Shown here: positions 45,588 through 57,500 of the stretch, piece after piece | Layout: each line of letters starts with the position of its first letter | Position numbering within the stretch: the first letter of the stretch is position 1 | Assembly: GCF_947507565.1 (NCBI RefSeq) | Contig: NC_089194.1 | Coordinates: 868,001 to 932,000 of the forward strand | Source of the DNA: Oscarella lobularis | Lineage: Eukaryota; Porifera; Homoscleromorpha; Homosclerophorida; Oscarellidae | Length of the DNA: 64,000 bases | Direction: 5' to 3' | The notes under the pieces: model-generated | Seen by the model: the letters and a program-made list of their open reading frames with translations, nothing else | Databases searched by the model: none | Told to the model about the DNA's origin: nothing | Program-made: the position numbers and the translations under genes

Positions 45588-45990
45588 TCTGAGCATGACC
45601 CACATCAAAACCTGCTCCAGTCCTGAGCATGACCATAAAAACTGCTCACATGCGGGTCCTGAGCAAGACCCGACAAAAAACTGCTTAAAAACGCAGAGGA
45701 CTCCGAGTCAGGAGAGACTGTTGTATTTCAATAAAGAAAAATTGCAAAATTCTGTCCCCTTTTGTTCTAAGGCAGTTTCAACGGGGTCATGCCCTCCTAG
45801 GACCCTACATGGAGCAGTTTTATTTTTTCCACGGGTCATGCTCAGGACCCCACATGGAGCAGTTTTATTTTTCACGGGGTCATATGCTCAGGACCCCACA
45901 TGGAGCAGTTTTACTTTCTCACGGGGTCATATGCTCAGGCCCCAACTGGAGCAGTTCTTTTGCAGGCGGTCGCGCTCAGGACCACCCTGC
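45588..45990. repeat. Dyad array B
   Basis: Same head-to-head arrangement as array A: three forward units (the first truncated by the duplication junction), then reverse units at about 45783, 45832, 45875, 45922 and 45966, some with insertions (GGTCATATGCTCAGGACC). Confidence 0.78.
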
Positions 45991-46586
45991 CTCTAAAACG
46001 ACAGCGTCTGCGCAAATGGAGACAAGGGAAACATAAATACTAATTACCTGTAGGCTCGTCATACAGGAAACGAGTTCTTCCGCCTTATCCGAAATTCTCG
46101 AGACAAGAAAAAAAAACCGAGAGCCACAGACTAGATCCGCGCACTTGGAAGTTGCTCTAAATAATCGCAGTCACGGAAACTTTTAAAAAAGAAATCAAGT
46201 GATTTGCTTACTTAGTCCCGTTGGAGCAACCGTATACGAGACTGTATATCTTCAGCATCTGTCGGTGATCACGTAGCGGATGGCCGAAAATTCGCGAACG
46301 CGAATTTGCTTTGCCTTCCGATATCTCTCGGACTCTAGAAAAAAGAGAAGGAAAGAGAATTCCACTAGAAGCAAATGCATGCGACGCACGATTGCTTGGC
46401 GGCGAGTGGATGCAGGCGCGCTATATAGAGTACGAGTAGCTAAGCTAGCTGTGATCGACTCGAAAGCGATATCGGCGAAAATCGTCGTTAGACAAACGCT
46501 AAGAGCACGAATAAGACCTGCAGGCAGCGATGCAATCGCTCGATGCTAGCTGCGTGGTTCGGACGTCCACACGAAAAGATAAACGC

Positions 46587-47885
46587 TCAGGCTTCATCGA
46601 CGCAGACGAAACTGACGGAATTTCGAAGCTCGTTGTCTGGTTTTGGCCCGTTCAATGCCTTGTAGAACAGCTCCTTTCACTTCTGAATCGGCTCGATACG
46701 AGAATTTAACGAGCACGTGGACTGACCTGCCCGGATAACATCTGCACGTGCAATACAAAGTTAGCGAGTCCTGTATACAATAGTCAAGTCAACGCAATGC
46801 AACGCAACATATATCGCTTCTAATAAAGACTCATAAAGCGTTGTCTCACTTGAACATTTTTCAAGTCGTCGACTCTATAAGGCGCCCCTTCGCTTCTCCA
46901 CATATCAAAGTCCTCGGCGGGAACAACGATGTAGACGTAAAACGGGCCGGAATAGTCGAACGTTTCCATCAAGACTTCCAATATGGCCAACAGCTGACTC
47001 TCGTTCCTGAAGCGACGAGTCGTGATGTGGAGCACGCAGTTCGGCGTTATGACAACAGGGAAAGTTTCCGCTGTCGACATGAAACAAACGTCTTCCCTCT
47101 TCGGACGACTCTTCTTCAACTGCCTTTTCAAATCTGCCGGCTCGTTTCCTTCGAACGTCACTACACGTTCGACGGTGAAATCGACGGAGACAATATCGCC
47201 GCCAATATCGACGCACGTTGGCTTCAACTTCGACTCTGCAAAAACGAATCACGACGGAAAATTATTCGTGGTGCGCATCTCTAGGAACCATCTTTCTTGG
47301 CTTCTTGTTCTAGAAGGTAACAAATGTATTTTCTGTGAAGAAATTCCGATAGATCAGCGTTATCGTACTAAAAGCGACAGTCGCTGAGGACAATCAAAAA
47401 ATGAATTCTTACACACTTTATCGTGATAGTCCGGCACTTCGCTCACTTTTTGCTCTTTCAGTTGCGTAAATATTTCATTTCGAATTCCTTTCGACCCGAA
47501 GATGTACTTGTAATCCGCATAATTGAAGCCGGAATTGTCAGGCAGTCGTGGACAGGTGAGATGGAGCAGGGTGTGTGGCACGATTTCCGTGTTGGGACGA
47601 AACGGATTGACCATGAATTCTCTCTGCAAACGGCCATTCCTTGGAAAAGCTTCGGCTTCTCGTTTTATCTCGAGCCAGTGCCGATTCTTTTCGAGATCCT
47701 CTAGATGCTGCACACTTCGCTTTGCTGTCTCCACGTCTTTCTTGGGAAAAGAGCCTCGTTCGATGCAACGAGCGAGGCCACGAGAGAAATCATTAGTCTA
47801 GGGGACCCCTCCCTTGCGAGCTGATCGACGACACAAGTCGACTTTCTATAGCTCCCCTCGATTGTTCTGTACCTTCATCACTCAT
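46587..47885 (-). CDS. Unrecognised multi-exon protein, duplication unit B
   Basis: Paralogue of 41032-42372. Start ATG 47883-47885 (MSDEGTEQSRGAIESRL), donor gtgtcg after CTT, acceptor at about 47800. Exons: about 47800-47402 (SRGLARCIERGSFPKKDVET, VQHLEDLEKNRHWLEIKRE, YADYKYIFGSKGIRNEIF), 47235-46851 (KPTCVDIGGDIVSVDFTVER, MSTAETFPVVITPNCVLHI, DYSGPFYVYIVVPAEDFD), and a last exon ending FVCVDEA-stop at 46587. Short N-terminal stretches differ from unit A because of indels that cancel out before DVETA. Domain not recognised. Confidence 0.6.
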
Positions 47886-47934
47886 CGAGCGATCGGTGAA
47901 ACACGTTCGTTCTCCCATGAGGCTCTGCTGCGTC

Positions 47935-47985
47935 TGGAAAATACGCACTTGCGCACACGCACTTGCGCACACGCACTTGCGCATG
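47935..47985 (+). repeat. Short tandem repeat CACTTGCGCACACG
   Basis: Three copies of a 14-bp unit just upstream of the unit B gene start. Unit A has only one to two copies near 42430. Confidence 0.75.
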
Positions 47986-48156
47986 TTGACGTCAAGAAGT
48001 CATTTTTCGCTGCTTTCAGAAACTCAACTAACTAACGACAAAACAACACAACTACAAAAATGTCAAGTTCTATATTGTAGTACATAAATACTGCGAATTG
48101 AGAGGGCGATGCGCCGATGCACTGCAAATCCAATGAACGAATAATTGAGATTGTTA

Positions 48157-50451
48157 TTACTTGAAAGTAAACTCGGCTGAGCCGGCTGCGCCTGTGACTC
48201 TCAGTGATACAGCTCCTCTAAGTTCGTCGGGAATAACTCGAGAGGCAAATTCAGATGTTGAAATCATTTCAGAGGGCCATTCGGTGTAGTCGCAAAGTGC
48301 CAGCAGAAGACAGGCGGAAGGAAAGAGCAAAAGCTTTTTGAATAAATCGTCGGAATTGGCGGACAAAAAGAATTCCAATAGATGAGTCGAAACGAGCTCA
48401 CCTCGACTTTTCTTCCTCAGGAGAAGTACAGGAAGCAATAGAAGCAACGCTTCTTCCCAATCGACAGCCGGATACGGAGAGAAACGGCGCAAGACTAAAA
48501 CGAGTTGATGCACGATAAGCGAAGAGCCGACAAACTTGGCAACATCTTCGAACGCAGCGTCGTTCGCCACAGCCTCGCCGTCGCAGTCCAACAGGCGAGC
48601 GAAGACGCGAAAGAGAAACGACGTTTCAGCGCAAAGGTACGACGAAATGGCGACGATGCGCGAACGCGAAAAATTTCGACGAGCTTGCACGGCGGGCGAT
48701 TGCATTCCGACGACGTAGGGAATGGCTTCGAACGGCGAATACCAGTCGACGAGACGCCAAATCCAACGATCGCCGAAACGACGAAGTTCGTCGACGTCGT
48801 TTTCGAAATTGTTGAAAAATCGACGCGTCATCAAAACGACTTCGTCGCTTCCGGGAGGAAAGAGCGAATAAACGGGCGACAGATTGCACTTCACGCCGAA
48901 GTCTCGCTTCGTTAGAAGACTTAGAACAAAATCGACGGCGGCGTGCAATAGGAGCGGGCGAGACTGGACGTGAGACGACGCCGCGCGCAGAGCGTCGCAC
49001 AACGTGTAGGCGAATTTCGGCTGGCGACCGCACGCGGGATCGCGAGCGAATGCACGCAAACAGTTCTCCAACAACCGATACCACAGCTCTCGAAGACGAA
49101 CGTCGTCGACGTCGATGCGAATGGAAGAATCTCGACAATACATATTATACCAATTCCGAGTGCCACCGCGGAGAGAGAGCAATCGGGCGAGAAACTCCAG
49201 TCCAACTTTGTAACGTTTCCTCGACGTCATGACGACGGCAGCTGACAACGCTTTTGGTAGATGACAGTGGAGCTCTTCCTCTGTTAACTCCTTGACGTAT
49301 AAATATGCGAGTCGAGCATGAAGACTTCCCGAGCGAATGAACTCTTCGCTCAGCAGTCTCTCCGGACAAACGTTGATGCAACTCGGTCTCATTCCATCGA
49401 AGAGCACAGCAAGATTTGCATTTGACGTCAAAGCTGACGGAATTGCTTCGTCGTTTCGGTTGCAAATCAAGACGTCGAGTTGGTGGAGGCGATTGTGCTC
49501 GATCAATTGCTGGGTCAAGACGGCGAGTGACGAGTCGCCGGTGCAATACGTGTTGAGGTGAGTCAGCGATACGGCGTGCTGCAATATTGCTCGATGACAC
49601 GCCGCAAAGTAGTCTGCCATCTCCCGCTGGACATTCTTCACGGACGAAATGTCGAGACTCAACAGACGCGTGACACCGGCGAAAAAGTTAGCGACCCACT
49701 GAGTGCTCTTCACAGCCGAGATATCGCGATATTCGTCTGCGGCTAGAAACACCAACTCGCTCATTCCGAGATGCGTCAAGTTGACAAGACTCGTGGCAGA
49801 ACAGAAGACCTGATACCAACTCGCCTCAGTGTGAGAGACGTCGAGACGAGTGAGATGATTCAGACTCGTGCAAATATTTGCAATTTGGCCGCCCGACGCC
49901 GACGTGTAATCGACGTCGAGTCGCTCGAGCGAGGAAAATGTCGTCAGCGCGGAAACGTTCAGTTTCGTCACGTGACTAACCGACAGAGAGACCAACGTGC
50001 TTTTGCACGTGTCGTGGAGAGCGACTGGTAGATTCGGCTTGAAGAGGTCGCCGACGCCGAACGACGCGTCGATTCGAGTCAAGTGCTTCTGTTGGCGCAG
50101 TAGAGAGCGAAATTTCGACTTGTCGTTGATCGATGTCGACGGGAGACGCAAGGACGTGAGATTCGCTCGTCGATCGGGATTCATGAGAAGGAATAGCGCC
50201 TTTTCGGTCAGCTTGCCGGTCTGAGAGAGACCTTCCATGAGAGAATCGGCGAGAGGACCGGGTAACTTCAAATTGCCGTCGTGGACGAGAATTTCTTCGA
50301 CGATCGACGGAAAGGGAAAGGAGGGCGGTGATGCCCAGGTTGGAGGAAGACTGCTCTTGTAGTCCGTCTGACAGAGACGTCGAGTGCACAAGTTCGACAA
50401 ACTAATCGCAGATGCCATGTTGTTTTTTGAGCATGAGCAGCTTACCATCAC
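48157..50451 (-). CDS. ZYG11/ZER1-like Cul2 substrate-receptor protein, unit B
   Basis: 764 residues in one exon, collinear with the unit A copy. BC-box SLSNLCTRRLC and LPP-containing Cul2-box-like text are unchanged; LRR text is conserved (LVSLSVSHVTKLNV, LERLDVDYTS). Differences are mostly substitutions and codon-sized indels, such as one residue in SNANLAV versus SSNENLAV and EYRDISAVKSTQ versus EYSALKSTQ. Retention of the full frame in both copies over nearly 2.3 kb suggests both make protein. Confidence 0.68.
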   Translation of the reverse strand: MMVSCSCSKNNMASAISLSNLCTRRLCQTDYKSSLPPTWASPPSFPFPSIVEEILVHDGNLKLPGPLADSLMEGLSQTGKLTEKALFLLMNPDRRANLTSLRLPSTSINDKSKFRSLLRQQKHLTRIDASFGVGDLFKPNLPVALHDTCKSTLVSLSVSHVTKLNVSALTTFSSLERLDVDYTSASGGQIANICTSLNHLTRLDVSHTEASWYQVFCSATSLVNLTHLGMSELVFLAADEYRDISAVKSTQWVANFFAGVTRLLSLDISSVKNVQREMADYFAACHRAILQHAVSLTHLNTYCTGDSSLAVLTQQLIEHNRLHQLDVLICNRNDEAIPSALTSNANLAVLFDGMRPSCINVCPERLLSEEFIRSGSLHARLAYLYVKELTEEELHCHLPKALSAAVVMTSRKRYKVGLEFLARLLSLRGGTRNWYNMYCRDSSIRIDVDDVRLRELWYRLLENCLRAFARDPACGRQPKFAYTLCDALRAASSHVQSRPLLLHAAVDFVLSLLTKRDFGVKCNLSPVYSLFPPGSDEVVLMTRRFFNNFENDVDELRRFGDRWIWRLVDWYSPFEAIPYVVGMQSPAVQARRNFSRSRIVAISSYLCAETSFLFRVFARLLDCDGEAVANDAAFEDVAKFVGSSLIVHQLVLVLRRFSPYPAVDWEEALLLLLPVLLLRKKSRGELVSTHLLEFFLSANSDDLFKKLLLFPSACLLLALCDYTEWPSEMISTSEFASRVIPDELRGAVSLRVTGAAGSAEFTFK

Positions 50452-50774
50452 GTGATATTAACCAATAAAATGAGTTACATACAATTTCCGTCTTACATTT
50501 ACTCTACATATATTCTTATACGTTACAGCATAATTGTAAATGCCGGCCCGACGTGGCGCGCTGCAAATTTGTGAGCTAATAACACCTCCAGCAAATGTTT
50601 CTAGCCGGTACATATCAAGACTAGGCTAACTAAATTCGCCTCCTGTAACTAACTAAGTGAACGCCTGTACTTCGCTTCTGGTTTACCTAATATTTTTAGT
50701 TTTTTCTAAAAACGCTTTAGGCTTTCCCTAAGAGGGTGCAAATGGCCGTTTCCTCGCCGTGAGAAAATTCAAAC
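50452..50774. other. Spacer of unit B
   Basis: Homologous to 44940-45455 of unit A but lacks the sulfotransferase relic. No gene. Confidence 0.6.
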
Positions 50775-51503
50775 CAAATAATCCAGCTGCTGTACCGTAC
50801 AGTAGCTGGACTAGATAATGATGGCCTGCTGTAAGCCATCATGTGATCCCCGAACACCCTCAGTACAGCAGTCCAGCACATGCCTGTCTTGACTGTTAGT
50901 GTAAGATGCTCTCTCTATCTGGAAATGGGACACCTGTTGGCTATGCCTCAGAGACACAGATTTCAGGTGTTCCATTCAGATATCAAATGAGCGAAATCGT
51001 ATACAGTGCCGACCATTTTACCTGTCATGTGAATGTGACACTGTAACGCAGCTAAGAGCTACCCTTCCCTGACCCTGTGCTCCCTCGGGTGCATGATCGT
51101 GTCAATTATCAGCTCGCAGTTGGGTTTGCGTGCTGCGAGCAAAGCTCGCAGCACGACAAACCCAACATGCTCCTTTACTGTGTTCCCTCGATGCCCATGA
51201 AAGTTACTAATAAAGCTCACAATGTTATGTGCTCGTTATGTTTAATTAACACAATCCAAGGTTACTATCTACTGTGACGTCACCTTTTCGCTAGCAATTG
51301 CGTTCAAAATACGGGAGAGTATGACATCACAATGAATGTGAAGTCATAAAGGCACCTGTGTGTGTGATTGGTTTAGGAGCGATTGTGACGTCAGGGTTAC
51401 CGACGGACAGACAAACACTTTGAGTTTTTGCCCGATCACGTTTGAGAGCCCCTCCCACCAGGGCGCGCGCGGGCTTCGCCCGCGCACGCCCTGGTGTTCG
51501 GGG
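50775..51503. mobile_element. Insertion of about 0.73 kb with strong hairpins, absent from unit A
   Basis: Interrupts the unit at the place where unit A is continuous (45463-45490). Contains inverted repeats: CCCCGAACACC 50848-50858 with GGTGTTCGGGG 51493-51503; a hairpin at 51119-51166 (GTTGGGTTTG arms, GCTGCGAGC stem); and a GC-rich hairpin at 51458-51494 (CCAGGGCG...GGGCTTCGCCC). Ends read CAAATAATCC and GGAATTATTTG. No coding region. Class unknown; a Helitron-like or foldback MITE are options. Confidence 0.55.
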
Positions 51504-51560
51504 AATTATTTGATGAAAATACGTGTGCATGTGCATGCTGCGCACTGCTAGCGATGAACG

Positions 51561-54500
51561 TCACTTATCATCCTTTTGCTCTTTAGCAAAGTGCAAAAAA
51601 ACCTGTAGTAAAACAAATGCCCGCCGTACACAATAAATTCGATGTTGCTTACGTCTTCAAGTGTTGCCTGGCTTACACAGTAGTTCGCCAGATTGAGATC
51701 TTCATTTTTTCTGGCAGATTCCTGACAGTCAAATATGTAAGACCAGTCGTAGCTGCCCACCAAATCGTACCCAAGTTGCATCTAAGAATAATCACAAAAA
51801 TAATTTTAAAAACGCATGTCACTACACGCATATATATACCCCGTGCTCATCAGTCAATTTTGCTCCGGGAAACTTCTTTTGAATAAAATCCTTGATAGCG
51901 GCGGCACTTGATTCTTCTTCGTCGTGACATCCGCCTCCCACAACAACGGTGAGAGAAATTCCACCACCAAATCTTGAAAAATTAAGCAATGTCATCTGCG
52001 ATTGATGACTCGTTCCCTGTCTCTCACCTATGTTTCAAGTGCTGAATGCTTCCTAGACATTTGAATTGACCGTTAATAAGAATGCCGAGACGCGTGCACA
52101 GCGCCTCGCATTCCTCCATGCTAACAGAAGGAGAAAACGTGAAGAGAACGAAACGACTAGTAGAGTCAGTGTATACCTATGCGAAGTGAGAACAATGCTT
52201 CGTCCATCTCTTAGGACATCGACAAGGTAGTCCCATAGAAAGCGACGAGCCTTGGGATCCATTCCAGCCGTTGGCTCATTCTTCGACATTTCCACAAAAA
52301 GTTAGATATCGCACAAAGAGATAAAGTTACCAAGAAAACGATTGACGGATCCCCAATGAGCGCAATGGCCACACTCAGTTTTCTCATATTGCCACCGCTA
52401 TTCGACAAAAATAAATAAAATAAATAAATAAATGAATAAATCAAATATAACCTGTATGTTCCACACGTTCTGTCGGCAAAGTCGTTTAGACCGAGACGTT
52501 TTATGATCTTCTGCACGACTCTGGGTATGGACGATGGCGTGTGACCATGAATTCGAGCGATGCACGTCAAGTATTCGCGTCCAGTCAAACGCTCAATAAT
52601 ATTTGTGCATCAAACTGAAGGAGAAATAGGAGACAGATCCTCGAGGGGCAGCGGGGTGGTCGTCACATTTACCTGTGGACAATATCCTATTAGCTTTTGA
52701 ACTTGACGAAAATCGGATCGAATGCTAAAGCCTTCAATAAATGCCGTTCCCGCCGACATGGGCAAATCACCGGTCAGCATTTTAATTGAACGTCGTCGTC
52801 TTTCCCGCACCGTTGAGTCCAAGCAATCCAAAGCATTCTCCGTGCGGGATGCTGAACGTTAAACGGTCCACCGCTGGACGACCAGTTCGGCGAAATCGCT
52901 AAATTAGAAGTCGAAAATTAAATCGCGCTCTTCTGCGCCTAAGCTGGCAGGGCATCGAACCTTGGTAAGATTTTTCACCACGACAATTGCAGAAGTGGCG
53001 TCGAAATTAGGAGACGTGACTTCGGCTCTTTCTGAGGCAACGTCGGCATCCTAACCAGTATAAGAATGCGGGCACGCTTCGCCTCAACTCCATGCATGTA
53101 CTAAAGTGTACCTCGTCGTTTATTGGCGTACTATCCACCAGAGCTGCCCTTTCCGGGATGGGAATAAAAAAACGATACTAAAATTAAAAATAATTAAACT
53201 ATTATTAGCACGATGGGTTGCGCTTGTGTACCTCCATCAGAAATACCAAAGTAAAATATACTATGCCTTCAATAAAGAGATAGATGACAGGAACGCCAAT
53301 TCCGGGAGCGGTGAGGAGGTCCAGCTCATTCGTAACAAACGTCTTCTGCTCGATACATCCAAGACGTGCTCTTGAAATATATAATCGAAATCAATAGTAA
53401 GAGATGCATGAGACAAACACGTCTGATACTGAACAGGCTTCTTCCAGGAGATTATTTCTATACAAATTAGACAGGGATTGACTAAATCTAAACGAAAACT
53501 ATGTTCGTCATAAGGATCAGAGTACCAGCGCGGAATTTAATTACGCAAAATTCGGCTGAATGAAAAATGTAGCGACAGACGTCGGCCGCTGTGAGCAAGT
53601 CAATTCCCGGTGTAAGGAAGAGATAGACGAGAACGTTGCCAAGCTGAAGAGAAGACAAGGAATTAAGACTTCCTTAGGAAGGAATCACGCGTTAAAGAAA
53701 AGCGTTTTCTTACCAAAGAAGACAGGACGAAAATTAGAATGGTGATTGCAAATCCGGTGTAAAGAGAGGTAAAAAAAATGAAAGGAAATAAACCAAGGGA
53801 AGGCTGGCCCAAGCATTAAGAATCTATTGTACAAATAAAAGGAGTAAAGTATAATAATATTAGCGCCTAGGTGCGTACCAGTAACAAGACTATTAATCCT
53901 AGGGTATTGGTAAAAGCTTGGAGTTGAAAAGACACAAATAGAATAAGAACTGAGAGAGCCGGAAGGAAATAGTTGCACAAATCCCAAGCAAACGTAGCCA
54001 GCCAATATCCGGACGGCGTTAGACCGCTGAGAAACTGCATGCGTTTTGTTTGCCTAAACAAAGAACGTAGTAGATAGAACGGCGAGCTGATCTAGTACAT
54101 GTGTATACCTTGTTCGTTTTCTCCGCTAGTGGAAACGCTGCAAAGCTCGCCGAAAGAAACGCCATGCCAAAGGAAACAAGGAAGGGTAGAACGAACGTTC
54201 CAATATCAGCATTAACAAGTTCGATCTAAAAAGAAAAATAAATCAACCGATTTATTGATATCGTACACACGCTACTTCCTTACTCGCTCATCGGACGTTT
54301 TAGGCAAAGGATGATTGGTCACTTCAATACCAAATCGATCCAAATCGGTCACTCCGACGTCTCGAAGAAAATATTTGAGCTGAATATTTGCGAATGCGCT
54401 CACCGCTGCCGGAGGGAGGTGATACTGTTGTTCGCTATACCAAACGGTCGCCCAGACTCCGACACCGTCCGGATCAGACGGCGTCACCGAATAGTTGATC

Positions 54501-57500
54501 GGAGGAGGTGAAACGAGCGTGAAAGCGCACGGTTTCTCGTCGAAAAAGACGTTGCCGTCGGTGGCGCCGGCACTTCTCTCTAAGACGTCCTGCATGAAGT
54601 AAGACGTATCGTACGAATTGATGTAGTCGGTTGGAACGAGAGGACATCGTTGTGCTTCGCCGTCGACGTCTTCGCCGATGTCGAGGGGGTTACGAAGCGA
54701 CGATTGTTCGGATAATCGACCGCTTTTGCTACTGCTCATAAAATCATATAATAGGGATATAATCTGCTAGCTTTCTTCACTTACAATTCAAGACAGCTTG
54801 TCTGCGATGTTGTCGGAAACCAGGTCGGGCCATTATCGATATTGTTCGGGTTGAACGTGCATAATTTGTAGCCGAGATCTTCGGCGGCACAATCGTCAGC
54901 AAAATCCTAAGTGAAGACATATGGAGAGCGTTTAGTGACGTCGTCAATTCTCTTACTTGTCCTTTTGCCGTGACGAAGTCGATGCAGTCCTCGTTCAGAA
55001 TGAGGTATTTATTTTTGCAACACATCTCTTCGGTTTGCGCTATTCCTATGCGACTTTTGATTGCCAGCGACGTATTGAGAGCATCCACCGTCGTCACTCC
55101 GACGGACGTCAAAAACTCTTCAGCCGACTAAAAGAGAAAATAGAGACTATATTCATTAATGACTCGATCATTGCAAGTACGACCTCGAGAACTCTCCAGT
55201 CGGCTTTCTGAGCGAAATCGGCGACGTATCCCGTCGGCTGACCGCCGAGACTGTCGAGCGACAATATGCCGGGCGGATCGTCGCCACGAAATTCGACGAA
55301 TGTAACGACGAGCAAAGCGAAAATTGTGCAGACGATGGGTAGCAGCATTTGACTAATAAAGATGCCAAAATCGCGTCTCGAGTTGAGAAAACGTTTGACG
55401 TAGACGGCGTAGAATTGCTGCAACCAAAGCGACGATCCGGACAAACGATCGGTCGGAAGAGAGACGCTCGCGACGGAGGGCAGTCGAGCCGATTGTCTTC
55501 GTTGGAGACGAATCGAACGAGTGGTCTCGCGAGCAATGAGAATCGATTTTCGACGTTGAAGTTTCTCCTCGATCGTTTCTTCCGATCGGTTGCCGACGCG
55601 AAGAAACACCTCTTCCATTGTCGTCAGCGAGAGGCCGAAGCTTTCCACGCCCAGAGCTCCAATTTCATCTGAAAAAATAATTCATTATTACTATTTTAAT
55701 TCTCGATTCTAACCTTCCATATATTTAAAAAGATTTGGAAATTTGCCTATTTCGTTTTTTGGTAGAAGGTAAGACAACTCGCGTCCGACGTCGCTGTTCA
55801 ATTTGACCGTGGGAATTTTTTCTTTCAAATATTTCGTCACAGATTTGCTCTCGCATTGCTCGCCTTTTTCCATAGTCAAATGATAGCCAACGCCGTATCT
55901 AGGCACGAAGATACATAATATACATGTAGGAAGCATGCGAGGCTAATCTTGGATTAATTAATGAATTACCTTTCCTTGAGGAAATACGATGATCCGGCGC
56001 AACGAATTCGTCCTTTGACCATGATCGCAATTCGATCTCCAAGTAAGTCGGCTTCTTCCATATAATGAGTCGTCAATAACATCGTCTTATCGGTTTTGTA
56101 TTTGATGAGAAGATCCCACGTCGATCGTCGCGCCGACGGATCCATTCCCGCCGTCGGTTCGTCGAGAACGACGATTTGCGGATCGCCAATCAGAGCGATG
56201 CCGACGCTCAGTTTGCGTTTCATTCCGCCCGACAATTTGCTGCTGACACACTTGGCCTTGTCGCTCAGCTGCAAATCGTCGAGAAGCGAGGCGATTTTCT
56301 CATCAAACTCCGGACCCTTCGGATGACCCTATATAAGAGAGATACACAGTGGAACCTCGGTCAGCGGCAACCCTGATAACCATGCAAGTTTCACTGCATG
56401 CACCACTAATACACATCTAGAAAACGAACTTTTAACGAAAGAAAGAAAAAGAGATGCTCTTTGACTGTAAGCCGATCGAAGAGAACGTTGTGTTGCGGAC
56501 ATATTCCTAACGATTTTCGGACGCCGATCATGTTTGTTTTAATGGACGAGCCGTTGACGAAAGCGTTGCCCGACGTCGGTAAAAACAAGCCGGTCAGCAT
56601 GGACATGGTCGTCGTTTTACCAGCTCCGTTGTGGCCAAGGAGAGGTGTTATATGACCCTTAATTGAACATGTTGAGAGAGATTCCGTCTACGGCGATGAC
56701 GCGGCCATTATTTCCCTAATAATAAAAATAATAATAATAATGTTAATGATACACTTAATTGATTCGATATGGAGTGACCTTGAATATTTTTCTTAGATTG
56801 ATTATCTTTATTCCCGCTGTCATATCCGTTGGTTCTTCCTCGAAATTTTTTCTTTCTTCCATTCGTAACTACATGTGACGCCCCAAGTTCATTTCCCACT
56901 CTCGACGGCCGGCGTAAGTACGTTTCTCACCGCATTCCCCTGACTCGCCTCATCCGTTTGAGGGGACCCCAACCAATACTTCTTCGTAAAGGGAAAATAC
57001 CACGGCTGAGGAATTCCGTACTCACCCGGAAATACCGCTTCAACATACCTAAGAAAAAAACAACAACAAATGATTAAAGAGATGTACCGGAATCAATGGC
57101 GTAGTGTTACACAATGACCAAGTGATAAGGAAGTAGAGAAGCACGTCGAGAGACATCAATCCCAGCGCTTCTCCTATTGAGAAATCGTCGTCTATCGTCC
57201 CGCTGATATTGCTCAATTGGACTCCAACTCCTTTGGTTTCGAGAACGAGTATCTGCCGGACAACGAAGCCCATGCACATGTTGGAAAAGAGACATGATAA
57301 TGATTTGGTATGCCTGCCAGACGAAAGATATAAAGTATACATATATTCTAAGTGGAATTAGCTATTTCTTACCGATCCATCTGTGTGTAGATCTCAGGAT
57401 CAGATAGAATGAGATAAGGAAAAAACGTCGTGAACCAGAGAAGATAGCCAAAAAGCATGCCCAATTTGGCTTTCGAAAAAAAGGCGCTAAAGAATTCATA

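Larger units (their letters stand above)
40113..51600. repeat. Tandem duplication, units A (40113-45587) and B (45588-51600)
   Basis: The same order occurs in both units: dyad array, unrecognised gene, ZYG11-like gene, spacer, ABCA terminal exon. Unit B starts inside a dyad at 45588 (GTCTGAGCATGACCC). Unit A ends inside the ABCA-exon copy. Unit B carries an extra insertion of about 0.73 kb at 50775-51503. Confidence 0.88.

Noticed and set aside
45595-46036. Frames over dyad array B
   Set aside because: Same reason: repeat DNA read as protein.
50775-51503. Calling this insertion a Helitron
   Set aside because: It has a GGGCTTCGCCC hairpin like the Helitron at 35118-35136, but no CTRR end follows within about 12 nt on either strand.
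56659-56662. Explaining TTAA in ABCA as a tiny intron or as an ordinary piggyBac excision
   Set aside because: Four bases cannot be an intron, and precise piggyBac excision restores a pre-existing TTAA; the family-standard frame here needs none.
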